The position numbers were made by a program, and so were the translations under genes. This document shows positions 19,475-29,340 of a stretch of DNA of 64,000 bases, piece by piece. The first letter of the stretch is position 1. Each line of letters starts with the position of its first letter. The stretch comes from Lentibacter algarum (GTDB lineage: Bacteria; Pseudomonadota; Alphaproteobacteria; Rhodobacterales; Rhodobacteraceae), in assembly GCF_040580765.1 (NCBI RefSeq), contig NZ_CP158687.1:2356001-2420000 (forward strand). Direction: 5' to 3'. Below the pieces are notes generated by a model, which was not told where the DNA came from, made no database searches, and was given only the letters and a program-made list of their open reading frames with translations.

Positions 19475-20584
19475 ATGACACATACACGCTTCACAAAGCT
19501 CGCCGAGAGCCTGCCCGCCACCGTCCCTTTTGTCGGCCCTGAAGCTCAGGAACGCGCCATGGGAAAACCCTTTGCCGCGCGCGTCGGGGCGAATGAAAAT
19601 GTCTTTGGCCCCTCGCCTCTGGCACTCAAAGCCATGGCCGAGAGCCTAAAAGATATCTGGATGTATGGTGAAAGCGAAAACCATGATCTACGTGCCGCGC
19701 TGGCGCTCCACCACGGCTGCGCTCCTGAGAACATCATGGTCGGCGAAGGCATAGACGGGCTTTTGGGCTATCTCGTGCGCTTGCTTGTCGAGGAGGGTGA
19801 CGCAGTCGTGACCTCCGATGGAGCCTATCCGACCTTTAACTACCATGTTGCGGGCTTTGGCGGCGTCTTACACAAGTTGCCATACCGTGACGATCATGAG
19901 GATCTGCCCGCGCTTCTTGAAAAGGCCCGCGAGACTGGGGCAAAGCTTGTCTATTTTGCCAACCCAGACAACCCGATGGCAACGTGGAGCAAGGGCGCAG
20001 ACGTGCTCAAGGCGCTTGAGCGCCTGCCAGAGGGCTGCCTTTTGGTACTGGATGAAGCCTATATCGAATTTGCCCCCGAAGGCACGGCCGCCCCTATCGA
20101 AATCGAAGATCCGCGCGTCATCCGTATGCGGACGTTTTCCAAAGCCTATGGTCTGGCCAGCGCGCGTGTTGGCTATGCCCTTGGTGCTGCGCCGCTCATT
20201 ATGGCCTTTAACAAAATCCGCAATCACTTTGGCATGAACCGTACCAGTCAGATTGGCGCTTTGGAGGCCCTTAAGGATCAGAGCTATCTTGGAGACACGC
20301 TCGCAAACGCCAGCGCAGCGCGTCAGACAATTGCAGAGATTGCGTCTGCAAATGGTCTCAGCAGCCTGCCTTCGGCGGCTAATTTTGTCGCAATCGATTG
20401 CGGGCAGGACGGTGCCTTTGCCAAGGCTGTGCTCGACGGGCTGATCAAACGCGGCGTGTTTGTTCGCATGCCCTTTGTTGCGCCACAAAACCGTTGCATC
20501 CGCGTGAGCTGCGGCACACCAGCCGATCTTGACGCACTCGCGGCCGCTCTGCCCGAGGCTCTGGCAGAGGCACGCACCATCTAG
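19475..20584 (+). CDS. hisC: HisC-like PLP-dependent aminotransferase
   Basis: A 369-residue fold-I aminotransferase of the histidinol-phosphate/aromatic group. The PLP lysine lies in RTFSKAYGLASARVGYA, and NPDNPMATW and VLDEAYIEFAPEG are the conserved cofactor segments. Such paralogs may be histidinol-phosphate or aromatic/phenylalanine aminotransferases; no other his genes are adjacent, so the symbol is by similarity. MTHTRFTKLAESL is preferred over a start 19 codons upstream. Confidence 0.82.
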   Translation: MTHTRFTKLAESLPATVPFVGPEAQERAMGKPFAARVGANENVFGPSPLALKAMAESLKDIWMYGESENHDLRAALALHHGCAPENIMVGEGIDGLLGYLVRLLVEEGDAVVTSDGAYPTFNYHVAGFGGVLHKLPYRDDHEDLPALLEKARETGAKLVYFANPDNPMATWSKGADVLKALERLPEGCLLVLDEAYIEFAPEGTAAPIEIEDPRVIRMRTFSKAYGLASARVGYALGAAPLIMAFNKIRNHFGMNRTSQIGALEALKDQSYLGDTLANASAARQTIAEIASANGLSSLPSAANFVAIDCGQDGAFAKAVLDGLIKRGVFVRMPFVAPQNRCIRVSCGTPADLDALAAALPEALAEARTI

Positions 20585-20688
20585 GCCTTTTGTATTGCAT
20601 GAAGCGTACCAGACCCCGCGCTCTCAAAACACAAAACGGCTTTTGGGAGGGTGCGCGCCGTCCCTTTTGGGGATGCTTAAAATGCAAT

Positions 20689-21573
20689 CTATACGAGGGA
20701 GAAAGCCACCACGGCGATAAGTAGCCCTGCGCCAAGCTCAAGAACAGCCGAGAGTTTGAGCGCCGAGGCACTTCCCGCCATGGTCCCAAAAGCACTTTCG
20801 CGCATCACAACCGATAGCACCGCCACAATCACTGTGACGCTTGCCGTACCAAGACCCATGACAAAAGCTCCGGCAATGCCCACCAAATCGATCTCAAGCC
20901 GCCATGTCAGGATCAGGAGGAACAGCGCGCCTGTACAGGGGCGGATCGCCACAGAGCCAATCACCATAATGGCATCGCGCAGGCTGTGCACTGCCCCCGC
21001 CTCTTCGGCGCTTGGGCCGTGTTTATGGCCACATCCACAGCTGCCATCGGCGTGCTGCGTGTGGCCACGATGTTGCCAGATGCCATAAAGCTTACGCCCT
21101 CCTCGCAACGCAAGCCATAGGCCCACAAGCGCAATCGCAAGATAAGAGGCTGGTGCAAGCCAGTCCTCAGCCAGACCTGTCATGGCTTGGCGCGTTAGGC
21201 CGAAAAGAAAGACACCCGCATACACCAGCAATACGGCAGCCGCCGCTTGCCCGAGACTTGAGAGCACCGCGAGGGTCGACAGCCGGACCACAGGCACGCG
21301 GCGTGCAGCGCCATATCCACCAATGATCAGCTTGCCATGACCTGGACCAGCGGCGTGAAAAAAACCGTAAGCAAAACAGAGGCCCATGAGCCCCCAGAAA
21401 GCCCCGGGCTCGCCCGCTTTGAGCGCGCGCAACAGGCCCGCCATCGCGTTTTGGACATTGCGCTGGCCCTCCGCAGCCCATGTTGAAAGATCAGAGGCAC
21501 CCCCCAGCCCCCAGAGCCAGACAGCAAGGGCCACAACCGCAGCAAGGGCAATACTCAGGAGGCTGGTGCGCAT
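20689..21573 (-). CDS. NicO-family nickel/cobalt transporter
   Basis: A 294-residue membrane protein with about seven hydrophobic segments. The family motif [17 protein letters not shown] is visible in the second segment, and [11 protein letters not shown] in a later one. A cytosolic metal-binding loop carries [19 protein letters not shown]. Members export nickel or cobalt (RcnA-like). It overlaps by 19 bases the DUF1007 gene upstream, a common pairing in proteobacteria, so the two form one metal-homeostasis operon. Confidence 0.88.
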   Translation of the reverse strand: MRTSLLSIALAAVVALAVWLWGLGGASDLSTWAAEGQRNVQNAMAGLLRALKAGEPGAFWGLMGLCFAYGFFHAAGPGHGKLIIGGYGAARRVPVVRLSTLAVLSSLGQAAAAVLLVYAGVFLFGLTRQAMTGLAEDWLAPASYLAIALVGLWLALRGGRKLYGIWQHRGHTQHADGSCGCGHKHGPSAEEAGAVHSLRDAIMVIGSVAIRPCTGALFLLILTWRLEIDLVGIAGAFVMGLGTASVTVIVAVLSVVMRESAFGTMAGSASALKLSAVLELGAGLLIAVVAFSLV

Positions 21574-22178
21574 GTGACGATAATCTCATCTGCAAATTCT
21601 TCGCCGACTTCGGGGTAATCAGCTTCGGGATTGTCTACATCGTCTCCCAGAAGCTCAGCTTCGAGCCTCTTGGCGGCATCAAGATCGGCTTTTATCACTT
21701 TGGCCTCACAGCCCCCTGGCAAATCAATGCCAAGGCCAAGATCGTAGGCTGTATAATACGTCGGATCAAAAGCCTTGAGGCTGAGCGTTTTCGCAGAGCG
21801 CTCAAGCGCGCGGAAGTGGCGGGTGACGATCTGGCCTTTTTCTATGCTTGTGCCGCGGTTCTTGGGTGGGCCCAGCGCAAGCTTGCCTTCGACGCTTGTC
21901 GCGTAGAGATCGCCCTCAAAGCCCTCGATCCACTTCAGGTCAAACCCGTCCAGCTCTGCCATCTCGATTTGAGTGAGCTTGCCATCAAAATCATCATCCA
22001 GCCCCATGTCTTCGAGGACGAGCAGGGAATATAGCTCATCATAACGCCAAGTGACTTCGACGCCCTCAACCATTCCGCTCTGTCCGCGCACGAGCTTGAG
22101 GCCCGTTTCGACAAAGACATGCGGATGCGCAGTCAGCGGCGCGGCAAGCAGACAGAAGATGGCACTCAAATATCGCAT
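21555..22178 (-). CDS. DUF1007 periplasmic protein
   Basis: A 207-residue secreted protein beginning [27 protein letters not shown]. The signal peptide is cleaved near the HPHVF motif, the hallmark of DUF1007, which places a possible metal-binding His pair at the mature N-terminus. The rest is acidic. It directly precedes and overlaps a NicO transporter, so a periplasmic metal-handling role is likely. Confidence 0.87.
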   Translation of the reverse strand: MRYLSAIFCLLAAPLTAHPHVFVETGLKLVRGQSGMVEGVEVTWRYDELYSLLVLEDMGLDDDFDGKLTQIEMAELDGFDLKWIEGFEGDLYATSVEGKLALGPPKNRGTSIEKGQIVTRHFRALERSAKTLSLKAFDPTYYTAYDLGLGIDLPGGCEAKVIKADLDAAKRLEAELLGDDVDNPEADYPEVGEEFADEIIVTCAPAS

Positions 22179-22196
22179 AGTTCATCCCATAAGTCG

Positions 22197-22227
22197 CTGC
22201 GCGCGCCGTCGCAATGGGGGCGCGCAG
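22197..22227. terminator. hairpin downstream of ppk2
   Basis: An 8-bp inverted repeat, CTGCGCGC and GCGCGCAG, lies between the end of ppk2 and the start of the DUF1007 gene, both on the minus strand. There is no T tract, so terminator function is uncertain. Confidence 0.35.
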
Positions 22228-22256
22228 GACTTGGCAAGAAAGTGCCACTGCACGGT

Positions 22257-23165
22257 CTACTTGCTGCGGCGTTGATCAGGGTGCAGGGAGGCGCCCAAAA
22301 TGTGATCGGCGCGGTGGATCACATGATTGGCACTGTTGCAGATGAGCGGATCAGGAGTGCCGATCAACTCGACGTCTTTGCCCGGGTAGTCGATGCTGGC
22401 GAGAAAATGGCGCATACAGGCCAGCCGCGCGCGCTTTTTGTCGTTGGATTTGATCACAGTCCAAGGCGCATCGGCCGTATCCGTATAAAAGAACATCGCC
22501 TCCTTCGCCTCGGTGTAGTCGTCCCATTTGCCAAGGCTGGCCTTGTCGATGGGGCTGAGCTTCCATTGCTTCAAAGGGTCAGTTTCGCGGCTGGCAAAGC
22601 GGGCACGCTGCTCTTCTTGGGTGACCGAGAACCAATATTTGTACAGCCTTATGCCTGAGCGTACGAGCATTTGCTCTACATCAGGGGTCTGACGCATGAA
22701 TTCGAGATATTCGTTTGGCTCACAAAAGCCCATAACCCTCTCGACACCTGCGCGATTATACCAGCTGCGGTCATAGAGCACGATCTCGCCGCTGGTGGGC
22801 AAGTGCTGCACATAGCGCTGGAAATACCATTGGCCGCGCTCTTCGTCTGTTGGCTTGTTCAGAGCGATGACGCGGGCGAAGCGCGGGTTGAGATGCTCGG
22901 TGAAACGCTTGATTGTGCCGCCCTTGCCCGCAGCATCACGCCCCTCAAAGAGCATAACAATCTTCTCGCCCGTCTCTTGGGCCCAGTGTTGAACCTTCAG
23001 GAGCTCGGCTTGTAGGGCGGCCTTCTGGGCCTCGTAGTCGCGCTTACCGATTTTGGTTTTGTAGGGATAAATCCCGTTTTCAAACGCGCGGCGCGCCGCC
23101 TCGAGATTGGGGCTACCTTCCTTTGACTTCGCTTTGGAAACGGGAGATGTTGTATGTGTGCTCAT
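22257..23165 (-). CDS. ppk2: polyphosphate kinase 2 family protein
   Basis: A 302-residue PPK2. Walker A is EGRDAAGKGGTIKRF, the lid and Walker B region is VLYDRSWYNRAGVERVMGF, and the substrate-binding GQWYFQRYVQHLP is present. It transfers phosphate between polyphosphate and nucleotides. Members of this single-domain class I type usually favour nucleotide diphosphate phosphorylation from polyphosphate. The N-terminal 25 residues are low-complexity Ser/Lys. Monocistronic by spacing. Confidence 0.92.
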   Translation of the reverse strand: MSTHTTSPVSKAKSKEGSPNLEAARRAFENGIYPYKTKIGKRDYEAQKAALQAELLKVQHWAQETGEKIVMLFEGRDAAGKGGTIKRFTEHLNPRFARVIALNKPTDEERGQWYFQRYVQHLPTSGEIVLYDRSWYNRAGVERVMGFCEPNEYLEFMRQTPDVEQMLVRSGIRLYKYWFSVTQEEQRARFASRETDPLKQWKLSPIDKASLGKWDDYTEAKEAMFFYTDTADAPWTVIKSNDKKRARLACMRHFLASIDYPGKDVELIGTPDPLICNSANHVIHRADHILGASLHPDQRRSK

Positions 23166-23396
23166 GCGCGAGACCTTCCTTCAGGGTTCGCTGAACTTAT
23201 ATATTATTAGGCTAAAGCGCGCTTTGACCTCGCTCAACCTCGCCCGCAAAGGGGAATTGAGTTGTTTTATTACCCTATAAATTAACTAAAAATTAATCTT
23301 TAACTTTTGTAGAATTTACACAAGCGCTAGACTGTGACAAAGTCCGCGCGCAAGCGTCGACTATAAGGCGCTAGAAATACAGAAGGCTAGGTAACT

Positions 23397-23729
23397 GTGG
23401 CGAGTTTTGATTTTAAGCTGTTTCGTGAGAACCTTTTATCTCATATGAAAGCCAAAGGCCTCAAACCAGCACAGCTATCCAAAATGGCGGGACTAAACCC
23501 GCGCGCCGTGAAAGACATTGAAGAAGAGCGGATCAAAAATCCGCGCATCCAAACTGTCCTTGCGCTGGAGGCCGCTATGGAACTGCCTTTTGGCAAACTC
23601 CTCGGCAAATCCATCGACGAGATCGACAGCGAGCTTCTCAGCCTTCTTGGAGAGCTTGACGAAGCAACCCAGAAACAGCTCCTGATGACTCTTCAATCTC
23701 TGTCGTCGAACAGAACCCATTCTCTTTAA
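23397..23729 (+). CDS. XRE-family helix-turn-helix regulator
   Basis: A 110-residue protein with an N-terminal Cro/C1-type HTH (AQLSKMAGLNPRAVKDIEEE), then VLALEAAMELPFGKLLG typical of the last HTH helix, and a short acidic tail. The start is GTG at 23397. It is divergent from ppk2 across a 231-bp AT-rich region. Target genes unknown. Confidence 0.8.
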   Translation: MASFDFKLFRENLLSHMKAKGLKPAQLSKMAGLNPRAVKDIEEERIKNPRIQTVLALEAAMELPFGKLLGKSIDEIDSELLSLLGELDEATQKQLLMTLQSLSSNRTHSL

Positions 23730-24322
23730 GCTTTAAAAGAAAATTAAGCCGGACCTGGGGTGAGGTGTTTTCAAGTAGCGCCTTGTGGAACGGGCGTTCA
23801 CACAAAACGTCTGTGCAATTTGAGTCTATCGTTTGAAAATTTGACATTTGCCTGTCTTTCTTAGTGCTCGAACTCTTTATCGAAACGACTAACTTGCTAA
23901 ATGTCCCCACACCCTTATTCGCCTAAGTTGATTCTAAGATCAATGATAAGTTCGTGGTTTCCTCAAAAAACATGCGTTTCGTCTTCGCCTCTTGCAGAGG
24001 CCACACCTTGCAAACCGAACGTTTGGCCTGCATGGTACATCGAAAGTGCTCCACCCCCAGCGGTGTCTGCTGACTTTTTTTGACACATATTATAGTTGAC
24101 CTTCTGACTCAAGCGTTTTTCCCGTTTTGAGCTAAAGATGATTCTAATTTTACGTTTCTCACTATTTTTTACTGTAAATAAACACTTATCCACAAAACAT
24201 TCGACAATGCGCTGACGCCAGAATGCAACACAAGATTGTGCTCTCGGCCCTTAGAGAGCGGCGGATTCTTGCTTAATGTGATTTAACACAATATTAAGAT
24301 TTCAAAAGCAGAGGGCAAATTA
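23730..24322. other. 593-bp AT-rich gap with no convincing gene
   Basis: Short frames exist on both strands but show no ribosome site or coding bias. The right end contains a 22-bp near-palindrome at 24273-24294, listed separately, close to the start of the next gene. Nothing else is recognisable. Confidence 0.5.
24273..24294. promoter_or_regulatory. candidate operator, copy 1 of a shared 22-bp motif
   Basis: The core is TGTGATTTAACACA, a TGTG-N6-CACA palindrome, ending 29 bases before the ATG of the unknown 207-residue gene. The reverse complement of the 22-bp site matches the site at 43613-43634 at 20 of 22 positions. Such a match 19 kb apart, in front of two uncharacterised genes, suggests a common regulator. 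The half-site differs from Fnr (TTGAT) and CRP spacing. Confidence 0.55.
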
Positions 24323-24946
24323 ATGTTCGCAAACACATCAATGACGTCAAAGCATGTCACACGGAACGAAGGCTTGGTTGCGCGGCTTATTGCTGCAGCA
24401 CGGCTTCGCAAAGGCAAAACTGCGCGTGATGCGCAGCCAGACAACTCACTTTTGGATACTCTTTTTGCTGAAGCGGGCCGTCGGTCCAGCCGTTCACCCT
24501 TCTATACGCCGCGTGAAACAGCAAAGGTTTTGAGCGAATTTGACACCCTGCGACGTGGTTTTGTTTATGTATTTGCAAACCAGTCTCACCAGACCCACAA
24601 TCTGAAGATCTGGCTTGAAGACACGTTCGGAGCGAAAGTCATTTTCGTGTATGAATGCGCGATCTTTCATGAGTGGCTGCAAAGCGCAAAATCTGATGCG
24701 AGCATGATTTTTGTGGATGAAGACAGCTTTGAGGGCGACGCTCCGAGCTTCTCGCGCTTTATGACCTCTCTGCACCGCGAATGCGAAGACAAGCCTTTGG
24801 TTGTTTTGTCTCGTGACGCGACACTCAACGAATTTTCTGATGATGACGAAAAGATCTGGGATGTGACGCTGAAAAGCCCGCTTTCCAAGACCGCCTTGTG
24901 GCTGGGGATCAATGTCGCGTTGGACTTTGCGAAACGGCGCCAATAA
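24323..24946 (+). CDS. unknown protein with receiver-like C-terminal half
   Basis: A 207-residue soluble protein I do not recognise. Residues 1-75 are basic and probably disordered. Residues 76-207 alternate hydrophobic strands and helices in the way of a response-regulator receiver domain: GFVYVFANQ, KVIFVYECAIF, ASMIFVDEDSF, KPLVVLSRD and WDVTLKSPLSKTAL. The last element resembles the conserved Lys-Pro-like loop, and DED in FVDEDSF could be the acidic site. A degenerate CheY-like fold is therefore my inference. No output domain is present. An operator-like palindrome lies just upstream. Confidence 0.6.
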   Translation: MFANTSMTSKHVTRNEGLVARLIAAARLRKGKTARDAQPDNSLLDTLFAEAGRRSSRSPFYTPRETAKVLSEFDTLRRGFVYVFANQSHQTHNLKIWLEDTFGAKVIFVYECAIFHEWLQSAKSDASMIFVDEDSFEGDAPSFSRFMTSLHRECEDKPLVVLSRDATLNEFSDDDEKIWDVTLKSPLSKTALWLGINVALDFAKRRQ

Positions 24947-24958
24947 CGCTGTTTTGGC

Positions 24959-24990
24959 GGCGGGCCATGGTCTGCTCGACGTGGCCCGCC
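24959..24990. terminator. hairpin after the receiver-like gene
   Basis: A perfect 9-bp stem, GGCGGGCCA with TGGCCCGCC, sits 13 bases after the stop codon. It lacks a T tract. Its position suggests a transcript end. Confidence 0.45.
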
Positions 24991-25064
24991 TGCCTTGAAT
25001 TGACCTCCTCTCCCTGTCGTGTCACGCATGCGCCCTGAGCCATGCGAGCCAAGGGGAGCGGAAT

Positions 25065-25502
25065 ATGAGAGCGCTACTACAACGTGTCAGTGAAGCCCAA
25101 GTCAGGGTAAACGGGGCCGAGATCGGCGCTTGTGGACGGGGTCTGATGATACTCGTCTGCGCGATGCAGGGCGACACAGCTGAGGACGCCACGCGGCTGG
25201 CACTTAAAATCTCCAAACTCAGAATTTTCACCGATGACGGCGGCAAAATGAACCGCTCAGTGCTTGATATAGCCGGTGAAGCACTTGTGGTGAGTCAGTT
25301 TACGCTCGCTGCGGATACGTCACGCGGCAATCGCCCTGGCTTTTCGGCAGCAGCTCCGCCTGAGGAGGGCAAGGTGCTCTATGAGAAATTTGCCCGCAAC
25401 TTGGGCGAGCTTGGCGTGCCTGTGGCCACAGGCGAATTTGGTGCAGATATGAAAGTCTCGCTGATCAACGACGGGCCTGTGACGATCTTTATGGAAAGCT
25501 AG
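25065..25502 (+). CDS. dtd: D-aminoacyl-tRNA deacylase
   Basis: A 145-residue DTD1-type enzyme that hydrolyses D-amino acids (and glycine from tRNA-Ala) from mischarged tRNA. The two catalytic signatures SQFTLAAD and [12 protein letters not shown] are visible. Length fits the family. The ATG at 25065 has GGGGAGCGGAAT before it. Its stop overlaps the end of the convergent aminotransferase gene by four bases. Confidence 0.94.
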   Translation: MRALLQRVSEAQVRVNGAEIGACGRGLMILVCAMQGDTAEDATRLALKISKLRIFTDDGGKMNRSVLDIAGEALVVSQFTLAADTSRGNRPGFSAAAPPEEGKVLYEKFARNLGELGVPVATGEFGADMKVSLINDGPVTIFMES

Positions 25503-26689
25503 GCCAAGGCCGCGGCGGCGGCTTCTAGCGCGCCTGATCCGCGCGGCACATTCAGTGAGGAAAAGGCCGCCTCGATGCTGCCAAGCGTCCCCATGACCAT
25601 CTGCGCATTGATGTGACCCATGTGACCAATCCGGAAAAATCCATTGCCTTCAGGGTCTTCGGGCGTAGACATCCCAAGACCGATGCCAAGCGTAAGACCT
25701 GCTTCGCCTTCGGTCCATTGGCGCAGGCGCAGGCCATGCTCCACCCCGATATGCAGAGCTGTGACAGCACAGGAACGATGCGTACGCTCAGCAACATTGA
25801 GCTTGAGCGGGCCACCCTGCCCCCATGTTTCGCACGCAGCCCAGATTGCCCCTGCCATACGCACGTGGCGTGCCCAGACGGCTTCCATGCCTTCAGAATG
25901 CAGCATTTCAAGGGAGGCTTGTAGCCCGTAGAGGTGATGTGTTGGCGCTGTCCCTGCAAAATACTGCCAGAGGGCCTGCGGGTTGGCACGCGGCGTCCAG
26001 TCCCAATAGAGGCTGACACGGGGCATCGCGGCGCGCACGGCGGCTGCCTTATCGCTAAAGAAGACAAACCCAAGTCCAGGAGGAACCATAAGCCCCTTTT
26101 GAGAGGCCGCGACCATGACATCGACGCCCCAAGCGTCCATTTCAAAGTGATCACACCCCAAAGAGGCGATGCAATCTACCGCAAGAAGCGCATCATGGCC
26201 TGCCGCGTCGATCGCCGCGCGCATTTCAGCAATATTATTTTTTACGGAGGTAGACGTATCGACATGGGTGCAAAGCACCACTTTGATCTTGCCTGTCGTG
26301 TCTGCACGCAGGGCCGCTTCCAGTGCCTCGCCTGTCGCTGGCGCTTTAAGGCCGCAATCAAGTGGAATAACTTCGGCCCCAAGGCCGCGCGCCACTTCGG
26401 CCCAACCGACGCCAAAACGACCATTATAAATTCCGAGTGCTTGGTCGCCCTCGGCGAGAATATTGCTCAGCGCGGCTTCCCATGCACCATGACCGTTGGC
26501 GATATAGATTGTTGCGTTCTGCTCGGTACGCGCCACGGCTTTGAGGCCTGAGATAAGCTCTGGCATCATATCAGGCAGCTCGCCAGCGTAGATATTGGGC
26601 GAGGCGCGGTGCATTGCGCGCAAGACGGCGTCAGGCATAACAGACGGCCCCGGAATGGCCAGATATTCGCGTCCACCAGATGCTGACAT
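25499..26689 (-). CDS. serine/alanine-glyoxylate aminotransferase family protein
   Basis: A 396-residue class-V PLP aminotransferase. The PLP lysine is in [16 protein letters not shown]. The N-terminal [17 protein letters not shown] is typical of alanine/serine-glyoxylate aminotransferases, which feed the serine cycle or photorespiratory-type glyoxylate metabolism. The start [14 protein letters not shown] has GGAGAG upstream; a longer frame adds 41 unlikely residues. It is divergent from the ABC exporter. Confidence 0.87.
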   Translation of the reverse strand: MSASGGREYLAIPGPSVMPDAVLRAMHRASPNIYAGELPDMMPELISGLKAVARTEQNATIYIANGHGAWEAALSNILAEGDQALGIYNGRFGVGWAEVARGLGAEVIPLDCGLKAPATGEALEAALRADTTGKIKVVLCTHVDTSTSVKNNIAEMRAAIDAAGHDALLAVDCIASLGCDHFEMDAWGVDVMVAASQKGLMVPPGLGFVFFSDKAAAVRAAMPRVSLYWDWTPRANPQALWQYFAGTAPTHHLYGLQASLEMLHSEGMEAVWARHVRMAGAIWAACETWGQGGPLKLNVAERTHRSCAVTALHIGVEHGLRLRQWTEGEAGLTLGIGLGMSTPEDPEGNGFFRIGHMGHINAQMVMGTLGSIEAAFSSLNVPRGSGALEAAAAALA

Positions 26690-26839
26690 TGCACTCTCCT
26701 TTACCACTTTCGTGGCGACTTTAGACCCATGCTGCGCCGCGTCAACACCGCTTGAACACAGCTCTGCGCGCGCGCAAACCTTGCCAGCCAGCCCGCCCTT
26801 CTCTAAACGCATGTGAAAGGCAACAAAGAATGGCCCCTG

Positions 26840-28723
26840 ATGAGCGACACTTCAAATCCGAGTGACAAACTGTTTGGCTGGCTTTGGCGCAGCTATCTTA
26901 AGCGCTTTACGTCTTATCTGCTGATTGCGCTGATGTTTATGATCCTCGAAGGCTCTATGCTGGGCGCGCTCAGCTACATCATGCGGCCGATGTTTGACAC
27001 CGTGTTTATTGCGGGCAATGAGACGGCCATCAAATGGGTGGCGCTGGCGATCTTCGGGATTTTTGCCTGTCGCGCCGTCTCGGCAGTGGGGCAGAAAGTC
27101 ACGCTTGCCTATATCGTTCAGAAGATGGCCGCCTCCCTGAGGACCGACCTTCTGGCGCATATCATGCGCCAAGACGGAACCTTTCATCAGACCCACCCGC
27201 CCGGCTTTCTCATTCAGCGGGTGCAGGCGGATGTAATGGCGATCAATGATGGCTGGCGCGCGCTGATTATGGGTGCGGGGCGCGATTTCATCACGCTCAT
27301 GGTCTTGATGGGGGTCGCTGTCTCCGTTGATTGGAAGTGGACGGTTGTGGCGTTGATTGGCGCTCCTGTTGTTCTCGCGCCCACGCGACTTGTGCAGAAG
27401 TTTGTCCGCCGCCGTGCGGGTGAAGCGCGCGATCTTGGTGCAAAGCTTGCCACACGGCTTGATGAGGTCTTTCACGGGATTGTACCTGTGAAGCTCAACC
27501 GTCTTGAGGGCTACCAAAGTGAGCGCTACGGCCAGCTCACAGACAAGCTTGTAAAAGCCGAAGTCCGCGCCCATGCGGGCAGCGCTGTTGTTCCTGGACT
27601 GATTGATATCATGTCGGGCCTCGGCTTTGTCGGGGTCTTGGTTTACGGCGGCTCCGAGATTATTGCAGGTGATAAATCCGTCGGGCAATTCATGTCTTTC
27701 TTTACGGCCATCGGCTTTGCCTTTGAGCCCCTGCGCCGTCTTGGTGCGGTGAGCGGGCAATGGCAGATTGCAGCCTCGGGGATCGAGCGGCTGCGCGAGC
27801 TTCTGGAGATGGAGCCAAGCATGCGCTCGCCTGCGAACCCGAAGCCCGCACCGCAGGGCACGCCCGAAATCGCGCTGCGCGATGTGACGCTCGCCTACGG
27901 CGATACGACAGTGTTGAAAGGCGCAAGCCTCTTTGCTGAAGCGGGTAAGACAACAGCGCTTGTGGGGGCATCCGGAGCTGGGAAATCGACCATATTCAAC
28001 TTACTGACACGTCTCGTGGACCCAGACAGTGGCAGCGTGACGCTTGGCGGCGTCGAGACGCGCGATATGACACTAGAAGACCTGCGCGGCCTGTTCTCTG
28101 TGGTCAGTCAGGATGCGGCTCTGTTTGATGAGACGTTGCGCGAGAACATTCTCTTGGGGCGCACTGATGTTTCTGAAGAGCGCTTGCAAGAGGTAATCGA
28201 GGCGGCACATGTGGCTGACTTTTTGCCCCAGCTTTCTGACGGCTTGGAAACGCCTGTTGGCCCGCGCGGATCAAGCCTCTCTGGCGGACAGCGTCAGCGG
28301 GTCGCGATTGCGCGGGCTTTGCTGCGCGATACGCCAATTCTACTTTTGGATGAGGCGACATCGGCGCTGGATGCGAAGTCAGAAGCTGTTGTGCAGGACG
28401 CGCTGGAACGCCTCTCCAAGGGACGCACAACGATTGTGATCGCACATCGGCTCTCGACCGTGCGGGACGCCGATAAGATTGTTGTCATGGATGCGGGGCG
28501 CGTTGTCGACGAAGGCACCCATGAAGCGCTTCTGGCAGGCGATGGGCTTTATGCGCGACTGCATGACTTGCAGTTTAAGACGAGCGGTCAGACCGCCGAT
28601 AAAGCTGCGCTAGCGCGGCAGGGTCGGCGCCGCAAAAAAAGCGCAACAAAAGCCACAGATTCTTCCCACCACGCTGCACCCAGCCTTCTGTCTCGTATTT
28701 TTGCGCGTCTGTCAGGGCGGTAA
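26840..28723 (+). CDS. MsbA-type ABC exporter (fused permease and ATPase)
   Basis: About 627 residues: a six-helix ABC transmembrane domain (residues 1-320) then an ATPase. Walker A is GASGAGKST, the signature LSGGQRQRVAIARAL, Walker B ILLLDEATSALD and the H-loop IAHRLST. Such half-transporters flip lipids or export amphiphiles as homodimers. MSDTSNPSDKLFGW is preferred; a GTG nine codons upstream is possible. The C-terminal tail beyond the ATPase is long and basic (RQGRRRKKSATKA), and its last 149 bases are antisense to the glycosyltransferase gene. Confidence 0.9.
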   Translation: MSDTSNPSDKLFGWLWRSYLKRFTSYLLIALMFMILEGSMLGALSYIMRPMFDTVFIAGNETAIKWVALAIFGIFACRAVSAVGQKVTLAYIVQKMAASLRTDLLAHIMRQDGTFHQTHPPGFLIQRVQADVMAINDGWRALIMGAGRDFITLMVLMGVAVSVDWKWTVVALIGAPVVLAPTRLVQKFVRRRAGEARDLGAKLATRLDEVFHGIVPVKLNRLEGYQSERYGQLTDKLVKAEVRAHAGSAVVPGLIDIMSGLGFVGVLVYGGSEIIAGDKSVGQFMSFFTAIGFAFEPLRRLGAVSGQWQIAASGIERLRELLEMEPSMRSPANPKPAPQGTPEIALRDVTLAYGDTTVLKGASLFAEAGKTTALVGASGAGKSTIFNLLTRLVDPDSGSVTLGGVETRDMTLEDLRGLFSVVSQDAALFDETLRENILLGRTDVSEERLQEVIEAAHVADFLPQLSDGLETPVGPRGSSLSGGQRQRVAIARALLRDTPILLLDEATSALDAKSEAVVQDALERLSKGRTTIVIAHRLSTVRDADKIVVMDAGRVVDEGTHEALLAGDGLYARLHDLQFKTSGQTADKAALARQGRRRKKSATKATDSSHHAAPSLLSRIFARLSGR

Positions 28724-29273
28724 AGCCAAGCGGCACAAGCTGGCCCCTTAGGGCACGGGCGAGCGCGACATCTTCCATGAGCGGCAGCTCAGGATATCCG
28801 CCTGCATTGGCGAGTGTTTCGGCAGCGACCAGCAGCGCTTGGTCGCCGTAAGGCAGACCGAAGAGACGCGCGCGCAAATTGGCCCAGCCCGCAACGAAGC
28901 GGGGGGCTGCGCCACGGGCGGCAAAAGCAAGCTGACCAAAGCCTGCTTTGGTCGGGGCTGACTTGATATGGTCAAGCATCGCCTTGCTCCAACCTGCTTC
29001 CAGAACTGTGTCGGCATGCAAGATCAGGAGCCAAGCCCCTTGGGAGGCCGCAACACCACGGGCAATCTGAGCGCCCCGCCCTGCGGACCCTGCGAGCCAA
29101 ATCGCGCCTGCGGCCTCGGCGATGGCTGCTGTTTCGTCCATTGAGCCACCGTCTGTCAGGATCAGCTCGCGGATCAGGCCCGCCTCAAGCCCTTCTCCCA
29201 GCGCACCAAGGCAGGCAGGCAAGCCAGACGCCGCATTGAGCGTGGGAATAATCACCGAGACAGGTGCGCGCAT
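28575..29273 (-). CDS. family 2 glycosyltransferase (TIGR04283-like)
   Basis: A 232-residue GT-A glycosyltransferase. Visible are VSVIIPTLNAASGLPACL, the nucleotide-sugar motif LTDGGSMDET, HADTVLEAGW in place of the DXD region and PYGDQALLV. The short length and the HADT motif match the TIGR04283 group as I recall it. Its 3' end overlaps the ABC exporter gene on the opposite strand by 149 bases; the overlapped codons encode the C-terminal KNLWLLLRFFCGADPA segment. Confidence 0.82.
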   Translation of the reverse strand: MRAPVSVIIPTLNAASGLPACLGALGEGLEAGLIRELILTDGGSMDETAAIAEAAGAIWLAGSAGRGAQIARGVAASQGAWLLILHADTVLEAGWSKAMLDHIKSAPTKAGFGQLAFAARGAAPRFVAGWANLRARLFGLPYGDQALLVAAETLANAGGYPELPLMEDVALARALRGQLVPLGFTALTDAQKYETEGWVQRGGKNLWLLLRFFCGADPAALAQLYRRSDRSS

Positions 29274-29340
29274 GAACTGGCCCTTTCGTTTGCACTTTCC
29301 TCCCCTATATTACGCGTAAGCGCGAATGGGGAGAGCAGCG

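Noticed and set aside
23638..23910. Minus-strand frame opposite the XRE gene end
   Set aside because: Overlaps a supported regulator gene and has no ribosome site or domain.
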